NCBI GenBank assembly: GCA_031472005.1
Contig: PZJY01000012.1
Span: 2,216,847-2,280,846, forward strand
Length of the DNA stretch: 64,000 nucleotides
Source: Tetracladium setigerum
Lineage: Eukaryota > Ascomycota > Leotiomycetes > Helotiales
Reading direction: 5' to 3'
Below, piece by piece: positions 12,074 to 22,560 of this stretch. The notes below the pieces were generated by a model that saw only the letters and a program-made list of their open reading frames with translations, did not search any database and had not been told where the DNA came from. Every line of letters begins with the position of its first letter. The stretch's first letter is position 1. The position numbers and the translations under genes are program-made.

Positions 12074-13941
12074 TTACAGATAATATCTGAAGGATCTGTT
12101 CTCAAAGTCCGTCTCATCCACATCCACAGAAGGCTCAAATCCTTCTCCTTCGACCAACCCCTCCTTGACGGCTTTGCTTTCGGGGTCAATGACAACTCCC
12201 TGCTCACGATCTCTTTTCTTGTTCTCCCAATCCATATACTGTCGCAAACACATCATAATGACACTGCCCGCACACAAGCAGCCAATGCATGAGTTAATAC
12301 CAGTCTTGTACTTTGGTGCCTCCTTTGCATAGAACAAATTCGGACCGATAATGTTGCCCACGCAATACCCCAAGAGTAACATAGCAGAAACAACAGTCTT
12401 TTTAGTAAAGCCTGCAACATCTGTGGCGATGAGCGAAAGTGAGAGCGGGAAGCCACAAGCGAAAGCGGCAGACATGGAGACTCCTCCAAGACGTCCTTGA
12501 GTATTGGATTCTGGGAGGAAACCAAATAGGCAGAATGCCATGACAGAAATGAGTTGCAGGATGGTGATGATGATGCAACGGGATTTCCGAATTTTGTGAG
12601 CAAGAAAGGCGGATACGAGCGTCATACCAAATTGGAAGGCGCCCTGGGGCATTCCGTACAATATTGCGTGGAATGGATCTTTGACGATACCGTTGATGAT
12701 GAGAGATGTAAACTACCTTTTGTTAGCCTGATTTTCAGTATATACCACTGCTTTCCGAAGGATTGCATGAAAGAAGCCTGAACCTACGTTGGTCACTCCT
12801 CCATTGGCTACTTGTGTCACAACGGTGTACGCAAATAACATCCAGGATTTTGGATCCTTGAATGCCTCAATGACTTGAGACAACTTGTATTCGCGTGTTT
12901 GGAAAGAATGGTGCATCTTTTGCGGTCGAACGTAGGCCAGACGTTGTTGGCGCGGATTGAGCCAGCGGGCTTTGAGTGCATTGTCGGGAAGAAAGAAGGC
13001 AAGTACTAGACCCCAGAATAGAGTGATAAGTCCAAAAATAATAAAGAGCCACTGCAGATTATAAGTAAATATATATATATATATTTAAAATTAAACGGAC
13101 GACTTCTTACTCTCCATGCCGCAATAGGGGTGTCAATGTGCCCGATCGCATACGCAAGAATGCTGCCACAGATTCCAGCAATTCCATTTCCTGCAAACCA
13201 GAGACCATGTCGAAGAGCGTGCTCGCTGGGTTTATCTGAAGTTTCCGTTAGTAACTATCAACATTCTGGGCAGCCCAATAGAGGTGGGGGCTTACACCAA
13301 ACACTTGTGATGAGCGAGAATCCCGGACTAATCACGGCTTCAAAAGCACCGAGCAAGATTCTAGCAACCATAATCCCAGCGAAGCTGCTTGTTGCGCCAT
13401 GGGAACCAAGGATGAAAGCCCATAAAATACTGAATCTGATTAGCTGCGAAGATGAAGAAAAAGGGATAATCCCAACTCACATCGCGCCCGCAACAACCTT
13501 TCCTAGTGGAAGCTTTACCAGAAGGACCGAAACTATGGGAGAAGCGACCAGATATCCAAAGTAGAAGGATGAAGATACCAAGGAGTACCGTTGACCAACG
13601 AGGTTCTAGGTCAGTCAGTAATCGATGGAGGTTCGTTGGAATTTCTTTTTGAAACTTACAGTATCTCGCCGAATACCGAGAATCGAAGCGTATCCTAAAG
13701 TACCCTTGTCCAAAAATTGCAACATATAAGTGATGAATAAAAATGGGAGAAGGCTACAACAGATTAGCCCAATCTTACAATATCTCTAGGGCGAAGCTTA
13801 CTTCATATCAATCTTCTGTAAAATCGACTTGTCTTCTTCCATTGACATTGGGACTTCATTGCTTTCGGTCAAGCTTTCGGATTTGCTCTCTAGGTCGTGA
13901 TGACCCAGCTTTTCGGCGTGCGACTCAGTCGAAGATGACAT
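12074..13941 (-). CDS. MFS transporter, allantoate-permease (Dal5) type
   Basis: The minus-strand gene starts at ATG 13941 (MSSSTESHAEKLGHHDLE) with an acidic cytoplasmic tail, and runs through several short introns to TAA at 12074-12076. Exons include a first membrane segment LLPFLFITYMLQFLDKGTLG, then NLVGQRYSLVSSSFYFGYL, LILWAFILGSHGATSSF and a FEAVISPGFSLI stretch. The C-terminal half (12661-12074) reads GAFQFGMTLVSAFLAHKI through SLSLIATDVAGFTKKT and GNIIGPNLF. The D-K-G-T-L pair in helix 1, the R-x-L-L-G-x-F-E-A motif and the G-x-x-I-G-P motif late in the protein are characteristic of the fungal Dal5/anion:cation symporter group, which imports small organic acids, vitamins, peptides or ureides. 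One intron near 13070 contains an (AT)n run. It is divergently paired with an M20 amidohydrolase 488 bp away, suggesting uptake of that enzyme's substrate. Confidence 0.8.
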
Positions 13942-14429
13942 CTTGGTGTAGTTACAGTTGATGACTGGATAAAAGATGTTTGAGAAACAGCTCCTAATTT
14001 CAAGGCGAGGCTGGTCATGATGCCATGATGAACCATTTATATATGTTGTTGTTCTTCAAGCTGGTATCTCGATCACCCAGCGCCAAGAAGATTACGGAAG
14101 TCCAAAAGATTAGAATTTCAGGCCAAAACTCACAAAAGCCATTCAATCAAGGTCGTCTTATCTTTCATTCCTGGTCTCTGGGAAATAACAGTGATAGATG
14201 CCTGCATGAATGGGCCCGCCACAAGTTGGTGGTTGTACAGTAAAGGCTGTGGGGATCCCATCCCATCTTCGCTATCACGGCCGGGCCGGCCGATTCACTA
14301 TCTGATTAACTGGGACAGACGGTCCTACCGTCACTTGAGTCAGTCATGCTCAAGAGTGAATTGCCCTGAAAAGTTTTGAATTCGTGAACCTTTCCTTCAT
14401 CATTCTTTCATATCCAAAGTTCACGAAAT
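13942..14429. promoter_or_regulatory. Shared divergent promoter of permease and M20 hydrolase
   Basis: The 488 bp between the two divergent start codons has no plausible coding frame. At 14278-14292 it contains CGGCCGGGCCGGCCG, a cluster of CGG/CCG triplets of the sort bound by Zn2Cys6 dimers. A Zn2Cys6 gene lies just beyond the hydrolase. That this regulator binds here is inference from proximity. Confidence 0.4.
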
Positions 14430-15894
14430 ATGCCTGCAATCACGTTCGAAACCAATCAATCCTCGAGTGTAATGAGAGAGGTCGTGGCCACAGCGATTGA
14501 TCAAGCACACGATGAACTCCGACATATAAACTTACAAGTAAGTAAGAATTCATTTAAGCTGCTAAGAAAATATCAGTCTGACATGCCATAGATCTGGGAG
14601 AATCCGGAGGTGATGTTTGAAGAAGTGAAGGCCTGCGCTCTTATTTCAGACTGGCTTGAAGCTCGCGGCTGGGTTCTGAAGCGCGGGGCATATGGACTTG
14701 AAACAGCCTTTGAGGCAAGGTTTTCAGTTCTTCCTGGTGGAAGAACAGTGTGCTATAATGCGGAATATGGTATGTCTTCGTGACGAGTACTACACGCTGG
14801 TCATTTGTTCACCAACTCTCTAGACGCTCTCCCAGGAATTGGCCACGGATGTGGACACAATCTGATTGCAACCTCAACCTTGGCTTCAGCCGTCGGAGTC
14901 ACCGCTGCCATGTCAAAGTTTCAGATACCAGGAACCATAATTGTGATGGGCACGCCTGCCGAGGAGACTGGAGGTGGCAAGTGGATCATGGCAAATAACG
15001 GAGCATGGAAAGATACAGATGTGTGTTTAATGACGCATGCGATGCCAAGTCATTCTACACCATTGGCACAGATGAGAGTAAGTTTCATGCGTAGGAAAAC
15101 AGGGATTTTGTGTGAGAAGAAATACTGACATTTTCTCTAGGCATCATGGAAGTTTCGAGCGGAATTCCACGGTCAGTCTACCCACGCTGCCGGATCGCCA
15201 TATGCAGGTAGAAACGCCTGTGATGCGATAGTTTCTGCGTATAATGGACTCGCTATGCTCCGACAACATCTTCAAAAGAGCGAAAGCATCCAGTCTGTCA
15301 TATTGAGTGCTGGGAAGGCTCCCAACGTCATCCCGAATTTTGCAGAGGGATCATACTCAATTCGAGCCAGGAACACTAAAGACTTGGAGGCGCTGAGAAA
15401 GAGGGTGGAGCCTGTCTTTGAGGGATCTGCAGCAGTGGCAGGTTGTACTGTCGAGATGAAGTGGAATGCGATTTACGAAGACGTGGTTTCGAATTACAAG
15501 CTAGCGGATAGATATCGTGACTATATGGTGAATGATCTCGGGATTGACATGCTTCCGTTAAAAGAAGCAGCCGTAGAATTTCAAGTCGAAGGCAGTTCGT
15601 AAGTATTTCATCCCGATAAAAGTCCATGACACATGCTGAAAGCCGTTTAGCGACTTCGGAAACTGCACATATATCGCACCTGGGATTCAAACCCTATTCA
15701 ATATCAATGCCTCAGGGACAGTACACACTACGGACTTTAGAGATGCAGCAGGGAAAATGTTTGCGCATGATGAGGCGCTTAGAGCTGGCAAAGCGAATGC
15801 CTGGCTGGGCATTGATGTTTTAACAGATGACAAATTCTTTACCGAGGTTCGAAAAGAGTTCGAGGGTACAATGAAGGAAGCTGGACGGTTGTAA
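14430..15894 (+). CDS. M20-family metallo-amidohydrolase (PM20D2/ACY1L2-like), 413 aa
   Basis: Five exons join in frame: 14430-14537, 14592-14769, 14824-15077, 15141-15598 and 15651-15894, all with GT-AG introns of 50-65 nt. The product begins MPAITFETNQ. It has the M20 core: GIGHGCGHNLIATS supplies metal-binding His/Cys-His residues, TPAEETGGGKW the catalytic Glu pair, and LMTHAMPSHS a further ligand. FHGQSTHAAGSPYAGRNA is the start of the dimerisation/lid domain. Its 413 residues match M20D dipeptidase/aminoacylase-1-like-2 proteins, which cleave N-acyl amino acids or small dipeptides in the cytosol. No signal peptide is present. The neighbouring divergent permease and the downstream convergent Zn2Cys6 regulator suggest a small catabolic unit. 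The exact substrate cannot be inferred. Confidence 0.85.
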
Positions 15895-16043
15895 TTTTGA
15901 GTGAAGAATTGTAGGAATACAGTACGTCCCAAGATGAGATCACATTGCTTACTTGCCGAGATTTGAGAATAGAATGTTCTGATCCGAATCTATCGTGCAA
16001 ACTCTTTCTTACATCTTGACGGTTTTGAAGCCACAGTAGTTCA

Positions 16044-18153
16044 TTATGGTGTCATGAATATTCCTTCGGGGTATTCATATGAGAAGCCTTCCAATAGCGG
16101 AAATTGATCCCAGATCTATTAATGTTAGAAATGAGTGTTCCAAAAGTCCTAAAGAAGCCTTACTATATTGCCCATCGCCTCATCCTCATTTCCAAACTGA
16201 ACCCGTTCTGGCTCTGTGACTTGGTTGATTCGTGACGATGGAGAATTAAGTGAAATTTGCGACAAGTATTCCGTCTTTTCCCTTAAACTCTCAGCGTGAT
16301 CTAGGACCCCAGCTGAGGTAAGCATTTGCGTAACCTGTCGAAAGATATCAACGATGGAGTCAACCGCTATATCTCGGTGGATCATGAGCGCTGATTTGTA
16401 CAAAAAGTTAATAGCAAGATAGAGGCCATTGCTATTGTAACCCTATATAATATTGTTAGCCGTGCGGATTGACAGGGATCTCACTCACAATTGCAAATCG
16501 AAGGTTCCGTTGGTAGTTTTTTGACTCGACGCCTGTCTTCAAGACAGTGATTGCTGCCTCAATAGCTGCTTGGACGAAAGGGTAATGACTCGGATGAAGC
16601 CCTGAGTTTAGTGGGGCATTATGGATCGCGAGGCCATTTATATACCTGCGAGAGCTGTTAGCTATATAATACACTTGTTTTCCTTCACTCACATAACCAT
16701 TCCTGCACATGGGATTATCATTCTGTTCCGATCTTGCACCTTCGAGTAGGTTTGGTTAAGAGGTTCTATCCCAGAGTTCGTTCTTTCATACCACGAGTCG
16801 ACTTTGGTGCTTAGCAAGCGTAATGCGGTTGCAGCTTCTTCTGATAAAGGACTTGAACACGAAACATTAAAACGGAAAGACTTAACTTCCTCTGAGAATG
16901 ATGTGAGAAGCATTTTCGACTTTGGAAAGAGGACGTTGACATACCAGCCATCACAAAGAGTTCAATGTACGCCTTGATCCTGTAGTCGCATTTACGAGCG
17001 TGAGGAGAAGCGCACAGAAATGCCCCAGCTTTGTATATCTCTCATGATTGCTGATGAGGGCAGGACCAGCCATGTTCATTCTAACAACTAAGCTTAGTAA
17101 ATGTTTTGTTGTGATTAGAAGGCAACAAACACAAGATCGAAGCAGCAACATATCAGCCAAGTCCTTGCCATGTCAACATCCTTCTCGGACATGAATACCT
17201 CATTAGAGCTGAGGTTTTCTGCAATTTTATGAAGACCGATTCCATACGACAACGCCACCAGATGACCAAGCGTGCGTACTGCGCGGTTCCACCCCACATA
17301 AAACAAGATTCCTTTGATAGCTTCAATACTTGGAGCGTCGCCAAACATGGTCTGCTGAATTAAATATTGCGTTTCTTGCTTACAGGCTTCATACAATGGG
17401 GATCCAGATGCTTTCGCACCAACTGAACAAACTGCTGCTAACAGAATGGGCATCTTCCCTACATTCTCAAGCGATGGGTCGACAGAATCCAGAAAGGAGA
17501 TGGTATCGTTGCAATGCTGAGAGAAGCTAGAAATTCCTTATCAGAGTAGTCCCATTATGAGATGGGTACATACAATCTGAAAAGCTCAGCACACTGAGAC
17601 TGTGTTATGACGCCCTTATCCACGAGATTGGCAACTTCATGAGCCTTAGATGGATGAATTCCTTGTCCCAAAGCCAACGGGATCTTTCCCGAAAGAATAG
17701 ATGATGATTCTGACCCATTAAGGGGTTCTGGGGGTTGCGATTTTCCAACTCGTGCATTGAGACTTTTGATATCTCTTCTCAGCTCGTTCAGTGCACCGCT
17801 CGAGATTTCCGCCAATTCGGCAATCTGCTTTTCAAGCTTGTCAATACGATCAATCCTAGAAAATTAGATGGATGACTCGAAAATATCTGTTTAGTAGCGA
17901 CCTAACTGATCATGCTGATTGAGCTCGCGCTGAGACGGTAGAACACTGTGAGCCTGCCTTGGCTGGAGAAAGGTACATTGAGCATCAGCTCCGCTTCCTT
18001 GACACCTGAACGCCCAGTTTGTCAGATGTTTTTCCTGGTCTTTTTCTGCAGCTCTTTACTGACATACCGAACACATGGCGATCCATCAGATGGCCCCGAA
18101 CACCTGACTTTCAATCTCCGACAACGCATACATGCTGCAAGAGACCTGCTCAT
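16044..18153 (-). CDS. Zn2Cys6 fungal-specific transcription factor
   Basis: The minus-strand gene starts at 18153 with MSRSLAACMRCRRLKVRCSG. An intron inside the zinc cluster completes the six-Cys pattern (CMRC, RRLKVRC, SPCVRCQGSG, QCTF), a canonical binuclear zinc cluster. It is followed by a coiled-coil-like linker with ISSGALNELRRDIKSLNARV. The middle-homology (Fungal_trans) domain is spread over exons at about 17815-16690, with hallmark segments such as LGHLVALSYGIGLHK and MARTWLICCCFDLV. At the 3' end a frame reaches TAG at 16149-16151, but a good intron (GTAAGG at 16160, branch CTAAC, acceptor just before 16115) instead leads to an exon encoding WDQFPLLEGFSYEYPEG. It ends at TAA 16044-16046, which looks like the true C-terminus. 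It probably regulates the adjacent permease/hydrolase pair, judged by position only. Confidence 0.8.
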
Positions 18154-19119
18154 CTCATTGGTGCGACAGCTTTTTTATTACTGTATGAAAATTTAACTTT
18201 TGTGGTGTTCTCCGGATGCTCCTGACGTGATATCGTCGTTTTATGCCAGGAGTCGGTGGGAAATAAGGGTGGGGGAAAAAACGGCGCACGTGATATCCAC
18301 ACCAGTCCTCCTCCTTCAATAACGATTTCACCTGTCTTCCGATTCTGAGTGACATCCGCGCTACAATTCGTTTCTGCCTCTCACATCGGTTTCTAGCAGA
18401 GTAGATGTTGTCTAGACCAACGGGTATAGAATAGATTAAATCTTTGAGATTTTCTCTCCAGAATAGATATTGAAGGCAATTACAAGCACGTTTTGTCCAC
18501 TTGCATTTAAGTCTTTTAAAATAGAGGATATTTAGTGACTGATATAGTGTCAGGGTATTTTTTTTTAATCTTCCCAAGGAAGCCTAAGTTCTAAAATGGA
18601 GACAAGGACATCTTTGCCAACTCTTCAATAACAGACTCACTTTCTATCGTATCCCCGAACACATGTCCTCGGGTGTGTTCGCGCCGTCAGGGAATTACCT
18701 TATAAGCATAGCTTATAAAGACAACCCTTTAATAGTGGTGAAAAGACTTCCGACTCCGCTCGATTCGTACGATACCCTTTCCAACCCATCGATAATCTTA
18801 TATCGACTGTGCAGAATAATGTACGGGGGATGAGGCCAAAGGAGGGCGACGTTCTTGAAACAAGTGCTAAGCAGCCTCAGGCCGCCGAGCACACTTTTCT
18901 TTGTGGAAGGATAGATCACATGACACCCCGCCGGGTCAACTCTGACACAAATTACCTTCCCTCTCCTCTGCATCGTGAGGTACCTGAGGCCCTTCCTATT
19001 ATATGCTTTCCCGTTATCAAATCGTCAAACCAATCAACATTGACGCTGTTGAGAGAGCAGCGATCTTGTCGACATCACAGAATTTGGGAAAAAGGGTCAG
19101 TCTAGAGTCAACAGCCGCT
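18154..19119. other. Intergenic, nearly 1 kb
   Basis: This is shared 5' sequence between the Zn2Cys6 gene (minus) and the duplicated-domain gene (plus). A Lys/Arg-rich minus-strand frame at 18155-18577 has no domain character and overlaps the likely promoter, so I do not call it. A T9 run lies near 18560. Nothing else was recognised. Confidence 0.45.
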
Positions 19120-21183
19120 ATGGCAACCTCTGCACCGTACCCAACTTTCGAGGAACTGATCGCCAAGAAGATCGACGTCAAAGGCATCAGTCGCCTTTCC
19201 CAAGAGCATCGAGCAACACTATTTTGGTCACTCGAGGGCACTGTAGAGACTGCTATCTCGTTTATACCTGACCGTCACAATCGCACCAACAAGGAACCGT
19301 ACTTCAATGGCGGTTCGTGGCATCCCATCTCCAAGGAGCCGCTCACAGAGCCCAAGGTCTCGTCAATCACGGTACGTGTGAGCAATACTAGCAATTGGGA
19401 AAGAGTTTGGCTTGAATTTCACAGATCCCACGCAGCGCTGGAGGGTATGAAGCCGTTAGATGGTATCATTGCCGCGGAAAGTGAAGGCAAAGATATCAGT
19501 GAACTCGAGAGAAAGCGTCTTCATCCAGATTATGTGCCCACCAAAGAAGGTCTCCTGGAGAGATGGGGCCTTCTTTCAGACTACGAAGCGGAAGAAGATG
19601 GTTCTGAGAACGAACGGACTTTGCTGAGATGCTGTTATGGCGCTCGGCCACGAAAGAAGGACTATTGTCTTGTTCTGACACCTGCGATAGGTGGCGATGG
19701 CGGCAGCTTTGTTACAGTACATGACTACTTATCCGCGTTACACCCATGGCTTCTCAGCCTACGCGACGAACTGCTCGTGGCCGTAGGAAGCCAGTTGTGG
19801 TTTGATCCATTACCACCCGCGACAGAGCTCATGATCGACAGCACCAAACTGGATGTACTGAGCATTACGAAGAAAGAAGAATGGATGTTGGATGATGCAG
19901 TAACCACTTCCTCTGCAGCTCTCGAAACTTTAGCCTCATCCGGCACAGCAAGAAAGCCGTCCACTTCCAGCCACTTCAACACAGTTAATTTGAGACAGCC
20001 TCGCTATCAAGCGTACGAGGACCTCCTCCGCCAACAAAAGGAAAACGTCCCTACCGAGCAGTTCTCCAGTACTATTATGTTCATGGACGGCCCCGACAAC
20101 CCCCCTACCCTGTTTCGTGAAAGAGTCACGGTTCCTAGCTTAGAAATTAAGAGCATACGTCGCTTTCCAGAAGTTTCTGACTTCAACTGGACCTTGGAAG
20201 GCACGTTGGCTGACGCGTTATCAATCGTTACTATTTCAAAAGGCAATCGGAGCTTGGTGCCGTACTGCAAGAACAGAAAGTGGCATTCGATCTCCAAAGC
20301 TGCACTGGTGGAGCCCAGAATATCGTCTTTAACTGTGAGGACGTACCATACCAGCGCGTGGGAGGATGAATGGCTTGATCATCATAGCAATCACGCAAAG
20401 AAAGGATCTGAGGGCAGCACATGGGGGCTTCTACCGGACTACGACTCCGAAGAAGACGGCCCTGAGAATAAGGACCACTTGCTAACTTGCTGTGGGTCTA
20501 AACGGCCAAGAAAGAAGGACTATAGTATTACAATCGTGCCAAAGATAAACGGCCAAGGGTTCCTAACCGTCCACGACTATTTCTCAGCTATGCATCCTTG
20601 GCTTATGAGCCTTCGGGAGGAATTTCTTCTTTGTCTCGGAAGTACGCTATGGTTCGAGCCATTGCCAGCCAGCACAAAATTGATGGTTCTGTGCTTCGAT
20701 CGCTTGGAGGAGGTAATGATTGAAGCAAAATCGGAATCGACACAGCTCAACAATCAACACACTACCCCTCCGATGATAAGATTCAGACAACAAGAGACTG
20801 GCAGACCGGAAGGAGGCTGGCAAAAGCCATACGACGAGGATGGACGGCCTGCGTTCCAGTACTTGGATATACAGTCTGGTAACAATCCTCCAACGCCACC
20901 GAGTGGGATCTGGAAAGAGCACGAGGAGGGTCGACCTTTTTGTGGTTGGGATTCACCATGGGCAGAGGATGGAACGCCGCGATTTGATCGACTTCCTGTT
21001 GGACCAGGGGATGAGGCACCGCCGCCAGGTCCTACAAATCCGTGGCCTTTCACTTATCTTCCATACATGGCGCCTGCACAGAGGTTACCAACGGCTCCGT
21101 TGGGCTATACTTCAATGAAGCTGTACACAGGACCCGATATGGAAACTGAGAATTTAATGACTCGCTGGAAGGGAAAGTCGTGA
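19120..21183 (+). CDS. Unrecognised protein with an internal duplication, about 687 aa
   Basis: A single open frame. It extends upstream to ATG 19003, but ATG 19120 (MATSAPYPTFEEL) begins the protein-like part. Two copies of a module of about 200 residues are plain. The first runs from WSLEGTVETAISFIPDR to LSALHPWLLSLRDELLVAVG and SQLWFDPLPPATEL. The second runs from WTLEGTLADALSIVTIS to FSAMHPWLMSLREEFLLCLG and STLWFEPLPASTKL. Both contain a GLLxDYxxEEDGxEN acidic loop, a CC pair and a RPRKKDY motif. The tail from about residue 600 has two further GRPxxGWxxPxxEDGxPxF units, rich in Pro and Gly. There is no signal peptide, membrane segment or catalytic motif I can name. The protein is probably cytoplasmic. 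I do not recognise the family. Confidence 0.75.
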   Translation: MATSAPYPTFEELIAKKIDVKGISRLSQEHRATLFWSLEGTVETAISFIPDRHNRTNKEPYFNGGSWHPISKEPLTEPKVSSITVRVSNTSNWERVWLEFHRSHAALEGMKPLDGIIAAESEGKDISELERKRLHPDYVPTKEGLLERWGLLSDYEAEEDGSENERTLLRCCYGARPRKKDYCLVLTPAIGGDGGSFVTVHDYLSALHPWLLSLRDELLVAVGSQLWFDPLPPATELMIDSTKLDVLSITKKEEWMLDDAVTTSSAALETLASSGTARKPSTSSHFNTVNLRQPRYQAYEDLLRQQKENVPTEQFSSTIMFMDGPDNPPTLFRERVTVPSLEIKSIRRFPEVSDFNWTLEGTLADALSIVTISKGNRSLVPYCKNRKWHSISKAALVEPRISSLTVRTYHTSAWEDEWLDHHSNHAKKGSEGSTWGLLPDYDSEEDGPENKDHLLTCCGSKRPRKKDYSITIVPKINGQGFLTVHDYFSAMHPWLMSLREEFLLCLGSTLWFEPLPASTKLMVLCFDRLEEVMIEAKSESTQLNNQHTTPPMIRFRQQETGRPEGGWQKPYDEDGRPAFQYLDIQSGNNPPTPPSGIWKEHEEGRPFCGWDSPWAEDGTPRFDRLPVGPGDEAPPPGPTNPWPFTYLPYMAPAQRLPTAPLGYTSMKLYTGPDMETENLMTRWKGKS

Positions 21184-21512
21184 ACACCATGAAATGCGAA
21201 GAGAGATTCAACTCTTTTACGGCAGCTTCTACAATTAATTGTTGCGTATTAGGGTGGATTTCATATTATTGTTTATTATGCGCCAAATGAGGGAATCCAA
21301 TCACACTTTGCGCATGTTGGAATAACTGTAGCACAATGATTGGACTGTAGATCACTCGAGTGACAATGTGAGACACCAAAATCAAGGGATACGTCTTGTA
21401 TTCTTGATGTGGTAATGTCTAAGGAGTAGGAAAGGAGTTGGCCCCGGAGATGAGCTTTTGTACTGGCTCCAGGCATGGGGTTGCTAGCGCACTTGATCAA
21501 CACCTGCTCTTA

Positions 21513-21545
21513 CCCCCCCCCCCCCCCTCCTCTCTCTCTCTATCT
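21513..21545. repeat. Poly-C plus (TC)n simple repeat
   Basis: A run of 15 C residues (21513-21527) is followed by TCC and a short TC dinucleotide run. Run length is likely to be unreliable in any sequencing read. Confidence 0.8.
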
Positions 21546-21649
21546 ACTTCTATATAAAGATATATATCTGGATTACTAACAGCGCACTCATTGAACAATG
21601 AAGTTTTATAAACCGAGCTGTCACCAGAGCTGATACTATATGCCAGCTT

Positions 21650-22560
21650 CGTGGTTTGTACCCAGGTAATAAGTCAAGTGGAAACAAGAGCGCTTAATGA
21701 TCACGCTCTGCCTCTATTCCGTCAACGTCAGAAGCACACTGCCAACCCGGTCAATTCTCCTCCTCCCGACATCGCAGCTACGCCAATTCCTTTTGAAATT
21801 TTACTTGGTGAATGGATAGTCAGGGCACGGTTGGACGAGGTGCTGGAGGACATGTGAGAGCGGAGGTACAGATTCTCCAGACACAAAAGATCGTTGCTCA
21901 GGAGATCAATATACTCAAGCTCTTGCCAAAGCACGTATGAAACTGTTTTGATGGTGCTAGCAACCGCTGACACTTACCAGCCTAGACTGTTGTGTCTGGA
22001 GGATGTTCAATACGAGCGTGGTACTTCTTGGTACTTTGCGAGATCTGATTAGCGTGACGTACCGATGTCCCGGTCAAAATCTGTGGCAGTGGCGATCTCT
22101 CCATACGTCAAAGCAGACCTGCAAGAATTTCTCGAGAGACTCACGAATAGACAGCGTCTATCCGCCCTCTATCAGATCCTTAACAGTCTCGATGCCCTTC
22201 ATAAGCAAGGCCTCACTTATCGCGACATTAAGCTGGCCAATATTAGCATCTTGAATGTGACAGACGAGGAGGTCCAAGTTGTCATTCTAAACTACGGGCA
22301 GTGCACATCTATAAAGGAATATGGATCCACCCGAGGCAAGATTAGCACCGTACCCTACCTCGCTTCCGAAATGGAGCAGACTGTTTACACACGAGCGGTT
22401 GACATATAGGCATGTGGAGTAGTTGGGTATCGCATGTTTACGAATAGTGTCAGAAGCCGATGGCAGCGTGTTTGGGAGGAGAGAGAGAAGTACGACTCTA
22501 TAGTGGTCGAGCTGGGCAAAGGCAACGGTATCAACTTATTGCTACTGCAATTTCTGGCCT
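21650..22560 (+). pseudogene. Protein-kinase-like pseudogene
   Basis: The longest open part, 22065-22409, reads LYQILNSLDALHKQGLTYRD and then IKLANISIL, a catalytic loop with YRD in place of HRD. It continues with VVILNYGQC, where DFG has become NYG, and PYLASEMEQ in place of the APE region. At 22407-22409 TAG stands exactly where kinases have the Trp of D-x-W-x-x-G; the frame then continues ACGVVGYRMF. That stop is what a TGG-to-TAG change would give. Upstream, in-frame pieces such as LEDVQYERGTSWYF are separated by other stops, and an N-lobe is only hinted at near 21780-21850. The stops, together with the lost Asp of DFG, mark it as dead. Confidence 0.6.

Noticed and set aside
18155..18577. 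Minus-strand basic frame of 140 codons
   Set aside because: It ends just before the Zn2Cys6 gene's start region, is compositionally biased and contains no recognisable pattern.
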